Origin: Bacteroidetes bacterium UBA6491
GTDB lineage: Bacteria > Bacteroidota > Bacteroidia > NS11-12g > UBA9320
DNA: 12,889 nt
NCBI GenBank assembly: GCA_002436505.1
Contig: DJML01000116.1
Coordinates: 1-12,889 of the forward strand
Direction: 5' to 3'
Shown here: in pieces, positions 5,980 through 12,889 of the stretch
Position numbering within the stretch: the first letter of the stretch is position 1
How the letters are laid out: each line of letters begins with the position of its first letter
The notes under the pieces: model-generated
Database searches by the model: none
What the model was told of the DNA's origin: nothing
The model's input: the letters and a program-made list of their open reading frames with translations, nothing else
Translations under genes and position numbers: made by a program

Positions 5980-8442
5980 ATGATAGCAGGACTGACATCT
6001 GAAGAAGCCTCTAAACGCCTCAAAGAGAGTGGGTATAATGAGATCTATTCGGAAAAACGAAAAAACCTTTTCCAGATCGGCAAAGAGGTAGTTCGGGAGC
6101 CGATGTTCATTCTACTTATAAGTTGCAGCATTCTTTATATCGCGTTGGGGGATTACAGGGAAGGGATCATCATGTTCCTCTGGATCATTGTCATCATTGC
6201 AATAACATTCTATCAATATCAAAAGACCGAAAGGGCCTTAAGCGAACTAAAGAAACTATCATCTCCCCGCGTTATTGTCATTCGTGACGGAATGGAAAAG
6301 AGAATTCCTGGGAGAGAGATTGTGAAAGGAGATCTTATATTGTTGAATGAAGGGGATCGAATTCCGGCAGATGCCGCTTTAATTGAGGAAGTTAATTTCT
6401 CAGTCGATGAATCCCTGGTGACCGGAGAATCGTTGCCGGTAATGAAAGATCCGGAACTTGACAACGCTCTCTATGCAGGAACCCTGGTGGTAAGGGGAGC
6501 AGGGAAAGCTGAGGTAAAGTTTACCGGCGCCAGTGCTCAGTTGGGCAGGATCGCTGAATCCCTTAAAAGCATAGAAGATTCAGACACTTTGTTGCAGTCC
6601 GAGGTCAAAGTACTTATCAAAAGATTCGCTGCAATAGGAATCGTCATTTGCTTGATTACCGTAGTACTTTTTTATTTTACCCGAGGCGATTTTCTACGTG
6701 CAATTCTCCATGGTTTAGCTTCGGCGATGGCAATCCTTCCTGAGGAATTCCCTGTTGTACTTACTGTATTTCTTGCGCTTGGGGTATGGAGATTATCAAA
6801 GAAAAATGTCCTTACCAGAAAACCCAGCGCCATTGAAACCCTAGGATCTGCCACTATCCTTTGCAGTGATAAAACAGGTACCATCACCCAGAATCAAATG
6901 ACTGTTGCAGCAGTATATGACGGGCGTGAGATCAAAGACCTATCTGAATATATCCCTGCGGAGGTCATCGAGACATTCTTTCTTGCAACGCCTCAGAATA
7001 CAGTTGACCCAATGGAAAAGGCCATTCAAAGGATGTATTCTTCTCGCGCAAATTCGATTAGAATAAAACAGGTGCTTATAAAGGAATACCCATTTAGTAA
7101 AAAGGAAATGTTAATGACCCGGGCTACCAGGCAAGATGGCCATGATCATCTGCTCATATCAGCCAAAGGAGCGCCGGAATCAATTATGAAAATGTGCAAT
7201 ATCAACGAAGAGGATATGGCACGTCACAATGAGACCATCAGAACTTTAACTAAAAAAGGATACCGGGTTCTTGGTGCTGCAAAAGCAATCTACCTTGGCG
7301 ACCAGTTACCTGAAAATCAACGTGAATTCGATTATTCGTTCATGGGCATTGTTGGACTGGAGGATCCTATCCGTCCTGAAGTCCCTTCGGCAATTCAACA
7401 GTGCAAAAGTGCAGGGGTAAAAATTATTATGATCACAGGCGACTCGCCCGGCACTGCTGCCAGCATTGCCGAACAGATCGGCCTTGGGGGCACAGGTAAA
7501 ATAATTACAGGAACCCAAATGGAATCTATGAGCCAGGAAGAACTATCTGAGGAGATCAATAAAGTAGCCGTTTTTGCGAGAATTGTCCCTGAGCAAAAGT
7601 TAAGGATAATCAATGCATTGATTTCAAATGGCGAGATCGTTGCAATGACAGGAGATGGAGTAAATGACGCTCCAGCCCTTAAAGCAGCACATATTGGCAT
7701 ATCGATGGGAAACAAAGGCACCGACGTGGCCAGGGAAGCATCATCACTTGTTCTGCTTGACGACAATTTTGCTTCTATTGTTGGAGCTATCAGGCTGGGT
7801 CGGAAAATATTTGACAACTTACAGAAGGCAATGACATACATAATTGCCATTCATATTCCGATAATCGGCCTGACATTGTTACCCGCATTTTTCAGCGAAT
7901 TGCCGATCTTACTTATGCCACTCCACATTGTGTTTATGGAAATGATCATAGATCCCGTATGTGCGATCGCATTTGAGATCGAGCAGGAAGAAAAAGGGAT
8001 CATGAACCGGCCTCCTCGAGACCCTAACCATAGGTTCTTTGGTGCCGGAAAGATGATATTTAGTTTTACACAGGGTTTACTATTGCTTGGAATGGTAATT
8101 CTTGTTTACCTGGTGTCAGTAATTGAAGGACATGCAGATGGGGAGGTCCGGGCAATCGCATTTTCAGCTTTGATAATTGGCAACATCTTCATGATCCTGT
8201 CCAATTTATCCAAAACAAGAAGCTTCATTTCAGTATTCAAAGAAAAGAACTGGTTTGCCATACTGATTCTTGCCACCTCATTGATCGTTCTGCTTTTGAT
8301 CATTTACAATCCGCAACTTAGCGAAGTATTCAGTTTCAAATTCCCGGGTCATTTCCATTTCATCACTTCATTGTTAGGAGCAATAAGCATGTTGGTCATT
8401 TTTGAGGTTACTAAATTTATTAGAAACAGGTTCTTCAACTGA
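5980..8442 (+). CDS. Cation-transporting P-type ATPase (P2-like, PEEFP variant)
   Basis: This 820-residue membrane pump uses ATP to move a cation. Its parts follow in order: N-terminal actuator lead-in, M1-M2 (about 42-79), actuator loop TGES (148-151), M3-M4 (about 212-268), phosphorylation motif DKTGT with Asp297, nucleotide-domain KGAPE (396-400), hinge TGDGVNDAP (557-565), and about six C-terminal helices. Layout and motifs resemble SERCA/PMCA-type calcium pumps. There are two differences: the M4 motif is PEEFP (254-258) where PEGLP is usual, and M6 reads MEMIIDP (653-659), with Glu where SERCA has its ion-binding Asn but the following Asp658 kept. There is no N-terminal heavy-metal domain and no CPC motif, so copper or zinc export is unlikely. 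Calcium is the best guess, with another cation possible. It lies 34 bases after the MscS-like gene. Confidence 0.92.
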   Translation: MIAGLTSEEASKRLKESGYNEIYSEKRKNLFQIGKEVVREPMFILLISCSILYIALGDYREGIIMFLWIIVIIAITFYQYQKTERALSELKKLSSPRVIVIRDGMEKRIPGREIVKGDLILLNEGDRIPADAALIEEVNFSVDESLVTGESLPVMKDPELDNALYAGTLVVRGAGKAEVKFTGASAQLGRIAESLKSIEDSDTLLQSEVKVLIKRFAAIGIVICLITVVLFYFTRGDFLRAILHGLASAMAILPEEFPVVLTVFLALGVWRLSKKNVLTRKPSAIETLGSATILCSDKTGTITQNQMTVAAVYDGREIKDLSEYIPAEVIETFFLATPQNTVDPMEKAIQRMYSSRANSIRIKQVLIKEYPFSKKEMLMTRATRQDGHDHLLISAKGAPESIMKMCNINEEDMARHNETIRTLTKKGYRVLGAAKAIYLGDQLPENQREFDYSFMGIVGLEDPIRPEVPSAIQQCKSAGVKIIMITGDSPGTAASIAEQIGLGGTGKIITGTQMESMSQEELSEEINKVAVFARIVPEQKLRIINALISNGEIVAMTGDGVNDAPALKAAHIGISMGNKGTDVAREASSLVLLDDNFASIVGAIRLGRKIFDNLQKAMTYIIAIHIPIIGLTLLPAFFSELPILLMPLHIVFMEMIIDPVCAIAFEIEQEEKGIMNRPPRDPNHRFFGAGKMIFSFTQGLLLLGMVILVYLVSVIEGHADGEVRAIAFSALIIGNIFMILSNLSKTRSFISVFKEKNWFAILILATSLIVLLLIIYNPQLSEVFSFKFPGHFHFITSLLGAISMLVIFEVTKFIRNRFFN

Positions 8443-8456
8443 ATGAGCTGTCCGTT

Positions 8457-8489
8457 AAGTTGCAAACCAGGGCAACACTTTTTATTTTG
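8457..8489 (+). terminator. Candidate intrinsic terminator after the ATPase gene
   Basis: GTTGC (8459-8463) pairs with GCAAC (8472-8476) across an 8-base loop, and the T-rich run CTTTTTATTTTG follows (8478-8489). It starts 15 bases after the ATPase stop, as expected for the end of the channel-ATPase operon. The stem is only five base pairs, or seven with a bulge. Confidence 0.5.
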
Positions 8490-8514
8490 TTAAAATGAAC
8501 CATTTCAATCTGAT

Positions 8515-8522
8515 TATATTTG
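8515..8522 (+). promoter_or_regulatory. Candidate -7 element before the small membrane protein gene
   Basis: TATATTTG matches TAnnTTTG fully. The nearest TTTG upstream (8486-8489) is 25 bases away, longer than usual, so support is partial. A start near 8528 would leave a leader of about 68 bases that contains the palindrome at 8547-8560. Confidence 0.3.
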
Positions 8523-8546
8523 AATTGATAATGACACATGTATAAG

Positions 8547-8560
8547 TCAGGTTGACCTGA
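8547..8560. promoter_or_regulatory. Inverted repeat TCAGGT-TG-ACCTGA, possible operator
   Basis: Two perfect 6-base half-sites with a 2-base spacer lie 36-49 bases before the ATG at 8596 and just downstream of the candidate -7 element. The geometry fits binding of a dimeric repressor. It has no T-tract, so it is not a terminator. The regulator is unknown. Confidence 0.3.
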
Positions 8561-8595
8561 TAATATTACATCTGAAAACAATACCACTTTTTGAC

Positions 8596-9099
8596 ATGAA
8601 ATTAAAAACCTTTCACATTCTGATCGCCATTTTTATCCTTGTTGCCCTTTCAGGAATTTTGATCCGAACCTTTGGAGACAGTAAAATTGGCAACATAATA
8701 GCGTTGACAGGTATTAACCTGACACACCTGACTGCCTTGCTTCATATGGCACTGCTTGGGACTTTCAAAAGATCAAAATATTTTAAGATCACCCTGGTGT
8801 TTCTCATTTTGCTAAGTGTATCGATTCTGTTCAAAACCCTCCACTGGTTTGGTGGAGATTACGGTATCCTGTTTTCTTCTTCCATCGTAGCTATAATATA
8901 TGCACTTTGGTTCTTTGGCAAACAGGAGAAGAAAAGAATGGATATCATGAAATTCATTTGGATATGTGCTGCTTTCCTTCTTTACCCATGGTTAGTGTTT
9001 CACTGGATCGGATTTGAATTTGTTTACATCCTGGTCGGACTGTTCTGGTTGATGTTCATAGATTTTTACATTACAGAGCTTAAGAAACTCACTGCCTGA
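8596..9099 (+). CDS. Small six-helix membrane protein, GldL-like motif
   Basis: I do not recognise this 167-residue protein by name. It is very hydrophobic, with about six membrane segments near residues 4-23, 33-55, 63-81, 88-107, 118-136 and 139-160, and short loops with a few basic residues (FKRSK, KQEKKR). The stretch LFKTLHWFGG (81-90) resembles the FKxxHWPG-type motif of GldL-like and other small Bacteroidota membrane proteins. This is only a motif likeness, and gliding function is not claimed. There are no catalytic motifs or signal peptide beyond the first helix. The ATG at 8596 is the natural start. The VOC-family gene follows after 42 bases on the same strand and may be co-transcribed. 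Confidence 0.8.
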   Translation: MKLKTFHILIAIFILVALSGILIRTFGDSKIGNIIALTGINLTHLTALLHMALLGTFKRSKYFKITLVFLILLSVSILFKTLHWFGGDYGILFSSSIVAIIYALWFFGKQEKKRMDIMKFIWICAAFLLYPWLVFHWIGFEFVYILVGLFWLMFIDFYITELKKLTA

Positions 9100-9141
9100 A
9101 CGGGTCTTTTTCTAACAATCACATTTTATCTAATTGGCGAT

Positions 9142-9609
9142 ATGACAACAGTAAACATCTATCTGACCTTTGACGGCAACTGCAAAGAGGCTTTTGACTT
9201 TTACAGATCAGTGCTTGGAGGAGAGTTCTCATACGTCGGAACATTTCGTGAAATGCCTTCACATGAAGGTATGCCGCCTCTCCCTGAGAAAGATCTTGAC
9301 AAGATCATGCATATATCTCTGCGCATCAATGATAATTCTACCATTTTTGGCAGCGATTCCGGAGGTGAATGGGCATCTGACGTCAAACAGGGGAACAATT
9401 TCTCTATTTCGGTGAACACCAATACCGAAGAAGAAGCGAAAAAGATCTTCGACGGACTGGCAGCAGGAGGCCGGGTCAATATGCCGCTTGAGAAAACCTT
9501 TTGGCAAGCTTATTTTGGAATGCTTCAAGATAAATTTGGTGTCAACTGGATGATCAATTGTGAACTTGAAGCTCACGAACAATTTGAAAAAGACAACAAA
9601 CCTGTATAG
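9142..9609 (+). CDS. VOC-family protein, PhnB-like (glyoxalase fold)
   Basis: This 155-residue protein has the vicinal-oxygen-chelate fold in its PhnB/3-demethylubiquinone-methyltransferase-like form. The start VNIYLTFDGNCKEAFDFYRSVLGGE (4-28) is the usual first beta-alpha unit. It is followed by IMHISLRINDNSTIFGSDS (55-73), a second unit with NTEEEAKKIFDGLAAGG (94-110), and the end WQAYFGMLQDKFGVNWMINC (121-140), all typical of this subfamily. Members are often annotated as glyoxalase or bleomycin-resistance-like proteins, but the real substrate is generally unknown. It is a cytosolic protein of normal length. The genes on either side are also small accessory genes and give no pathway. Confidence 0.9.
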   Translation: MTTVNIYLTFDGNCKEAFDFYRSVLGGEFSYVGTFREMPSHEGMPPLPEKDLDKIMHISLRINDNSTIFGSDSGGEWASDVKQGNNFSISVNTNTEEEAKKIFDGLAAGGRVNMPLEKTFWQAYFGMLQDKFGVNWMINCELEAHEQFEKDNKPV

Positions 9610-9650
9610 GTTCTGCTGCATTGATAATTTGAGATCACGCTAAAGCACTT

Positions 9651-9680
9651 ATTTGTTTAACAGCATCCGGCCAAACAAAT
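9651..9680. repeat. 8-base inverted repeat upstream of the DinB-like gene
   Basis: ATTTGTTT (9651-9658) and AAACAAAT (9673-9680) are perfect complements, 14 bases apart. They lie in the 126-base gap between the VOC gene and the DinB-like gene. No T-tract follows directly, so this could be an operator or chance AT-rich symmetry. The rest of the gap shows no clear promoter. Confidence 0.25.
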
Positions 9681-9735
9681 TACACCATTTGATCACTTTT
9701 TTATAATTGTGTTAAATTGCCCTTTCAAGTATCAG

Positions 9736-10311
9736 ATGAAGGAAAATCATATCAACAGCATTCAAAAACAATTCGAATACTACAAGTCGCTTTCGGAAAA
9801 AACATTTGATCAACTGAGCGATGAAGAACTGTTCTGGAAGCACGACAATGAAAGCAATTCAATTGCTGTAATCGTTAATCATCTGTGGGGAAACATGATG
9901 TCCCGATGGACCGATTTTCTGACAACCGATGGTGAAAAAGAATGGCGAAAACGTGATACGGAATTTGAAGACGTGATAAGGTCGCGTGTTGAAATGATGA
10001 ATAAATGGGAACAAGGCTGGAAAACGTTATATGATGCCCTTGAATTAATTACCCCTGAAAACCTCGAAACGATAGTTTATATCAGGAACCAGGGTCATAC
10101 CGTTACCGAGGCGTTAAACAGGCAATTGGCCCACTACTCTTATCACATTGGCCAGATCGTTTTTATCGGCAAAATGATACGGGGTGATCGCTGGGTAAGC
10201 CTGTCAATTCCAAAAGGGGGATCAAAGAAATACAACCAGGAAAAATTCAAGGCAACAAAACATACAGAACATTTCACCGAAGAATATATTCACCCAAAAA
10301 ACAAACCCTGA
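9736..10311 (+). CDS. DinB-superfamily protein, DUF1572-like
   Basis: This 191-residue cytosolic protein looks like a four-helix-bundle metalloprotein of the DinB superfamily, DUF1572 type. Three histidines are placed as in the metal site of the superfamily: His49 (VNHLWGN), His133 and His137 (LAHYSYHIGQ). The N-terminal helix with YKSLSEKTFDQLSDEELFWK and the SIAVIVNHLWGNMMSRW segment are typical. I start at the ATG at 9736. A GTG at 9709 would add nine residues (MLNCPFKYQ) and looks like leader sequence. Related proteins act as thiol-dependent transferases or are uncharacterised, so no substrate is given. The LytTR gene follows after 15 bases and is likely co-transcribed. Confidence 0.88.
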   Translation: MKENHINSIQKQFEYYKSLSEKTFDQLSDEELFWKHDNESNSIAVIVNHLWGNMMSRWTDFLTTDGEKEWRKRDTEFEDVIRSRVEMMNKWEQGWKTLYDALELITPENLETIVYIRNQGHTVTEALNRQLAHYSYHIGQIVFIGKMIRGDRWVSLSIPKGGSKKYNQEKFKATKHTEHFTEEYIHPKNKP

Positions 10312-10326
10312 TGTCTTGAACACCTC

Positions 10327-11187
10327 ATGAAAAGTTCCATATTAAAACATCCCTATCTAACACAATCTTCACCCTCATTCCGTTTGATACAGGCTTTATC
10401 ATTCGGCATCTTTGTTTCTCTTTTTCTCATGATATTCAAACCATTCCGGATCGATGAGCTAGGAAAGCATCTGACAATGGCTGCTTTAGGGTTTGGGGGT
10501 GTAACATTTCTTGCCATGGCCTTTCTGAATGTACTGATTCCAGCTATGTTCAGGCAATATTTTGAAGAGGAACGGTGGACTGTTGGAAAGGAAATTTTTT
10601 ACACCCTTTTAAACGTCTGGCTGATCGGTTTATTCAACTTTCTTTTCTTTAATGTGTTCATGGGCAGCAGGTTCTCAATTGACAGCCTGCTGTGGTTTCA
10701 ATTCAGTACCATAACCATTGGTATATTCCCGGTGACTATCTACACATTGCTAAGGGAAAAAATAAGCAGGCAGAAATATTCAAAAGGGGCTGTTTCATTG
10801 TCTGCAGAACTAGGGACTGCAAGACATAAAAATAGTGATGAGGTTGTAGAACTTCGCTCCCGCGACGGAAAGGAGAATTTAGTTTACCCGATCGATCGTC
10901 TATATTTTATCAAGGCTTCGGACAATTATGCCGAAATACATTATCTGGATGACTCGATGCAAATGGACCTTGTAAGGAACACCTTGAAAGAAATATCGGA
11001 AGATCTTAGCAAGTATGGTCAGATGTTCAGATGCCATAAAAGTTACATAGTGAACTTTGACCTGGTTACTGCTATTTCAGGAAATGCACAAGGGTACAAA
11101 TTGCATCTAGACGGCTACGAAAAAACAATTCCTGTTTCAAGGCAACATAACAATCTGATCAATCAAAGGCTTGCCTCTCGCCACTGA
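10327..11187 (+). CDS. Membrane-anchored LytTR-domain transcription regulator
   Basis: This 286-residue protein joins four membrane helices (about 20-38, 48-72, 87-111 and 120-143) to a C-terminal LytTR DNA-binding domain (about 185-283). The DNA-binding part is clear from IDRLYFIKASDNYAEIHYLD (189-208), RCHKSYIVNFDLV (235-247) and KTIPVSRQHNNLI (266-278), the standard LytTR pattern. No response-regulator receiver domain is present, so it is not a classical two-component regulator. Membrane LytTR proteins of this form are common in Bacteroidota, and the signal they sense is unknown. LytTR domains bind pairs of short direct repeats about two helical turns apart. Such repeats lie just downstream (11197-11256), before the next two genes, which are therefore its best candidate targets. 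Confidence 0.92.
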   Translation: MKSSILKHPYLTQSSPSFRLIQALSFGIFVSLFLMIFKPFRIDELGKHLTMAALGFGGVTFLAMAFLNVLIPAMFRQYFEEERWTVGKEIFYTLLNVWLIGLFNFLFFNVFMGSRFSIDSLLWFQFSTITIGIFPVTIYTLLREKISRQKYSKGAVSLSAELGTARHKNSDEVVELRSRDGKENLVYPIDRLYFIKASDNYAEIHYLDDSMQMDLVRNTLKEISEDLSKYGQMFRCHKSYIVNFDLVTAISGNAQGYKLHLDGYEKTIPVSRQHNNLINQRLASRH

Positions 11188-11196
11188 AACCTTGTC

Positions 11197-11256
11197 ATTC
11201 ACCACAGGTAGCTTTGATATTCACCACATAACTTCCCGTACACCACAAACAGCTTT
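11197..11256 (+). repeat. Three short direct repeats with CACCACA core, possible LytTR-bound array
   Basis: ATTCACCACA occurs exactly at 11197-11206 and 11219-11228, and GTACACCACA at 11238-11247. The steps are 22 and 19 bases. The first and third copies also share AGCTTT three bases later (11210-11215 and 11251-11256). The array lies in the 115-base gap between the LytTR gene and the DUF2306-like gene. A 22-base step is about two helical turns, as in known LytTR sites, but the repeat itself is not a recognised consensus. Confidence 0.5.
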
Positions 11257-11275
11257 CCAGGGAATTTCTATGCTT

Positions 11276-11306
11276 CCATAATTGTACTGAAAAACAATAA
11301 TTATGG
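11276..11306 (+). promoter_or_regulatory. Inverted repeat covering the start codon of the DUF2306-like gene
   Basis: CCATAATT (11276-11283) is complementary to AATTATGG (11299-11306), which contains the ATG at 11303. In the mRNA the start codon would be in a hairpin. An alternative inner pairing, ATTGT (11282-11286) with ACAAT (11294-11298), is also possible. It may limit translation, or be chance in AT-rich DNA. Confidence 0.3.
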
Positions 11307-11938
11307 ATTTTATTAATAGTTCAATGCTCATTATTCACATTGTCACCGGATACATTGCTTTGCTATCCGGAGGACTGGTGATGATCCTAACGAAAGGAAA
11401 TGAAAGACACCGCATTATAGGCAGGGTATTTTTCTACTGCATGATCGGTGTTTCGATCACCTCCGTATTTCTTTCAATTTCCAAAGCACTGCCATTTTTA
11501 CTTCAAATTGGCATCTTTGTTTTTTATCAAACTTACGGGGGCTTTTCATCTGTAAAAGATAAAACTTTAGGGATCAAAATCCCTGACCTGATCATCCTAT
11601 TGATTGCCCTTATAAATGGTCTCTTTATGATCATTAGTCTCAACTTGATACTGTTGATTTTTGGCGGAATAACAATGCTTCTTGTTTTCATTGATGTAAG
11701 GATATACTACCGTTTGTACAGGAAAATAAGCATCGATAAGAAAGCGTGGCTTTCTAGACATATAGGCATGATGATCGGGTCTTACATAGGCACATTAACC
11801 GCATTTTTGGTAGTGAACTTCAGTTTCATCAAACCAAACTGGATCGTATGGCTGGCGCCAACTATTCTTCTGGTACCGCTAATGAGGTACTGGATCTGGA
11901 AAAACACAATCATTAAAAACCAAAAAGAAGCAATATGA
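11303..11938 (+). CDS. DUF2306-like polytopic membrane protein
   Basis: This 211-residue protein has about six or seven membrane helices and resembles the DUF2306 family, whose function is not established. The first helix holds a histidine (MLIIHIVTGYIALLSGGLVM, 8-27) and is followed by ERHRIIGRVFFYCM. Later there is a conserved-looking AWLSRHIGMMIGSYIG segment with another histidine, and the protein ends in KNTIIKNQKEAI. The repeated His and Arg residues near helix ends are typical of the family. The ATG at 11303 starts the first helix properly. The stop overlaps the next start (ATGA, 11935-11938), so both genes are almost certainly translated from one message. The family assignment is moderately sure; the role is unknown. 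Confidence 0.78.
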   Translation: MDFINSSMLIIHIVTGYIALLSGGLVMILTKGNERHRIIGRVFFYCMIGVSITSVFLSISKALPFLLQIGIFVFYQTYGGFSSVKDKTLGIKIPDLIILLIALINGLFMIISLNLILLIFGGITMLLVFIDVRIYYRLYRKISIDKKAWLSRHIGMMIGSYIGTLTAFLVVNFSFIKPNWIVWLAPTILLVPLMRYWIWKNTIIKNQKEAI

Positions 11939-12889
11939 AAAAGTATTTATTAGCAGCAATGATCTTGGCAATCAGTCTGGAGACCTTTTCTCAGCCATAC
12001 ATGGAGGCAAAGACCAGGCACCGTTTTGCACAGTTAAATACAGGCATGGACATTCGATCCTTTATAACTAAAGACGCAAAAACCTTTGAGAAGGACGTTA
12101 ATGGAAATCTTACCGCTAAGCATCTAAACCCACAGACGGACTTTCGATTAATTGTCGGTGGAACACATTTCTGGGGACACAGTGATTTTTATATCGCTTT
12201 CCCGGTAGTTTCAATAGGGAAAAGTGGGTTTTTCTCATCCGTAGAGACAGGTGCAAAAATCTATCCATGGCGAATTACCAACAACAAGGCAAGGCCATTT
12301 GCAGGTATCAGCTGGATGACCAGTGGTTATGATCAGGATGACGGAGTGTTATCTTTAAGGCATTCATTTCCGTTGATGGCTGGATTAACGTACAATACAA
12401 AAGGAAGTCTTTTTGAATTGTGTGCAGGGTACATCGAACAAAATTCATTTGACTATTTTATCAGTAAAACGGAGAAAGTTAAGGTGAATACGCACCCAAT
12501 CTTCTTCTCTTTCGGTTATAAGAGGATGATCGAGACGACGATTAGTGCTGAAAAAAGCTGGGAAAGCGGTTATACAAAATTACTGACGGATACGCTGGAG
12601 AAGCTTGGGTTGCTCAATGGGTTCACCATTTCAACCGGGCCGTCTTCTGCCATATATCTGAGCAGTTCAGCCCACAATGCCCTTGCTACGCCTTATCTGG
12701 GTGACCATAAATTTGCGAATGTCTTTCTCGAAGTTGGGCTTGGTTATTATATTCATCGTCCTGATCTGCAATTCAATCTGGTTTACAGGAAAGTCAGAAG
12801 TGAACTAAGTGCTTTTGAAACATTGCAAACTGCAAAACGGATCGCTTTTACAGCCGAAGGGTATAAATTTCTATTTGATTACCATGGAT
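11935..12889 (+). CDS. Secreted, probably outer-membrane beta-barrel protein, 3' end missing
   Basis: An open frame of 318 codons runs off the right edge with no stop. It begins MKKYLLAAMILAISLETFSQ, a clear Sec signal peptide with likely cleavage after residue 19. The mature part has alternating aromatic and hydrophobic stretches with many Gly, Ser, Tyr and Phe, such as DFRLIVGGTHFWG, FYIAFPVVSIG, LFELCAGYIEQNSF, IFFSFGYKRMI and VFLEVGLGYYIHRP. This is as expected for strands of an outer-membrane barrel. I do not recognise the family, and no SusC/TonB box or peptidoglycan-binding motif is seen. It overlaps the preceding gene by 4 bases, so it shares its transcript and possibly its LytTR control. 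A periplasmic beta-rich protein is the alternative. Confidence 0.75.
   Translation, partial: MKKYLLAAMILAISLETFSQPYMEAKTRHRFAQLNTGMDIRSFITKDAKTFEKDVNGNLTAKHLNPQTDFRLIVGGTHFWGHSDFYIAFPVVSIGKSGFFSSVETGAKIYPWRITNNKARPFAGISWMTSGYDQDDGVLSLRHSFPLMAGLTYNTKGSLFELCAGYIEQNSFDYFISKTEKVKVNTHPIFFSFGYKRMIETTISAEKSWESGYTKLLTDTLEKLGLLNGFTISTGPSSAIYLSSSAHNALATPYLGDHKFANVFLEVGLGYYIHRPDLQFNLVYRKVRSELSAFETLQTAKRIAFTAEGYKFLFDYHG

Noticed and set aside
7395..7850. 151-codon minus-strand open frame inside the ATPase gene
   Set aside because: It is antisense to the invariant hinge-motif region of the ATPase, so the openness comes from the codon use of the real gene.
9259..9621. Minus-strand 120-codon open frame over the VOC gene
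   Set aside because: The plus-strand VOC protein is clearly real and this frame has no recognisable features.
9709..9735. Upstream GTG start extending the DinB-like protein by nine residues
   Set aside because: The added MLNCPFKYQ does not look like the family N-terminus, and an ATG at 9736 fits better.
11197..11256. CRISPR-like repeat array
   Set aside because: The repeats are only 7-10 bases with unequal 9-12-base gaps, and there are no cas genes; this is far too short for CRISPR.

Overview
The window looks like chromosomal DNA of a member of the phylum Bacteroidota; I cannot place it more finely. Three things point there. The primary sigma factor begins almost directly with region 1.2, with no region 1.1. 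The region upstream of it has a near-perfect Bacteroidota promoter (TTTG, 19 bases, TAACTTTG). The gene order yicC-gmk-nadD and the membrane-bound LytTR regulator are also familiar from this phylum. GC content looks moderate and even, and I see no insertion sequence, integrase, tRNA, CRISPR array or phage gene.

Left part, minus strand (1-4718): a housekeeping block. Read in the direction of transcription it is yicC (RNase-like protein), gmk (guanylate kinase) and nadD (NAD biosynthesis), packed with an 11-base overlap and a 4-base gap. After 117 bases comes feoA-feoB (ferrous iron uptake), which overlap by 14 bases, with feoB starting at TTG. Last is the 5' end of rpoD/sigA, which runs off the left edge and has its own promoter.

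Middle (4717-8595), plus strand: a 302-base divergent intergenic region holds candidate promoters for both directions and a doubtful 48-codon small ORF. Then comes a two-gene unit, an MscS-type mechanosensitive channel followed 34 bases later by an 820-residue P2-like cation-transporting P-type ATPase. The ATPase has PEEFP in place of the usual PEGLP ion-binding motif of transmembrane helix M4. A hairpin with a T-tract follows it. This pair most likely handles ion homeostasis or osmotic stress together.

Right part (8596-12889), plus strand: small accessory genes. They are a six-helix membrane protein with an FKTLHWFGG motif, a VOC/PhnB-like protein, a DinB-superfamily (DUF1572-like) protein, a membrane-anchored LytTR transcription regulator, a DUF2306-like membrane protein, and a secreted, probably outer-membrane beta-barrel protein cut by the right edge. 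The last two overlap by ATGA. Between the LytTR gene and this pair lie three short direct repeats spaced 22 and 19 bases apart. They are the best candidate for a regulator binding array and the most interesting non-coding signal here. No clearly new multi-gene system is visible; most of the window is ordinary.
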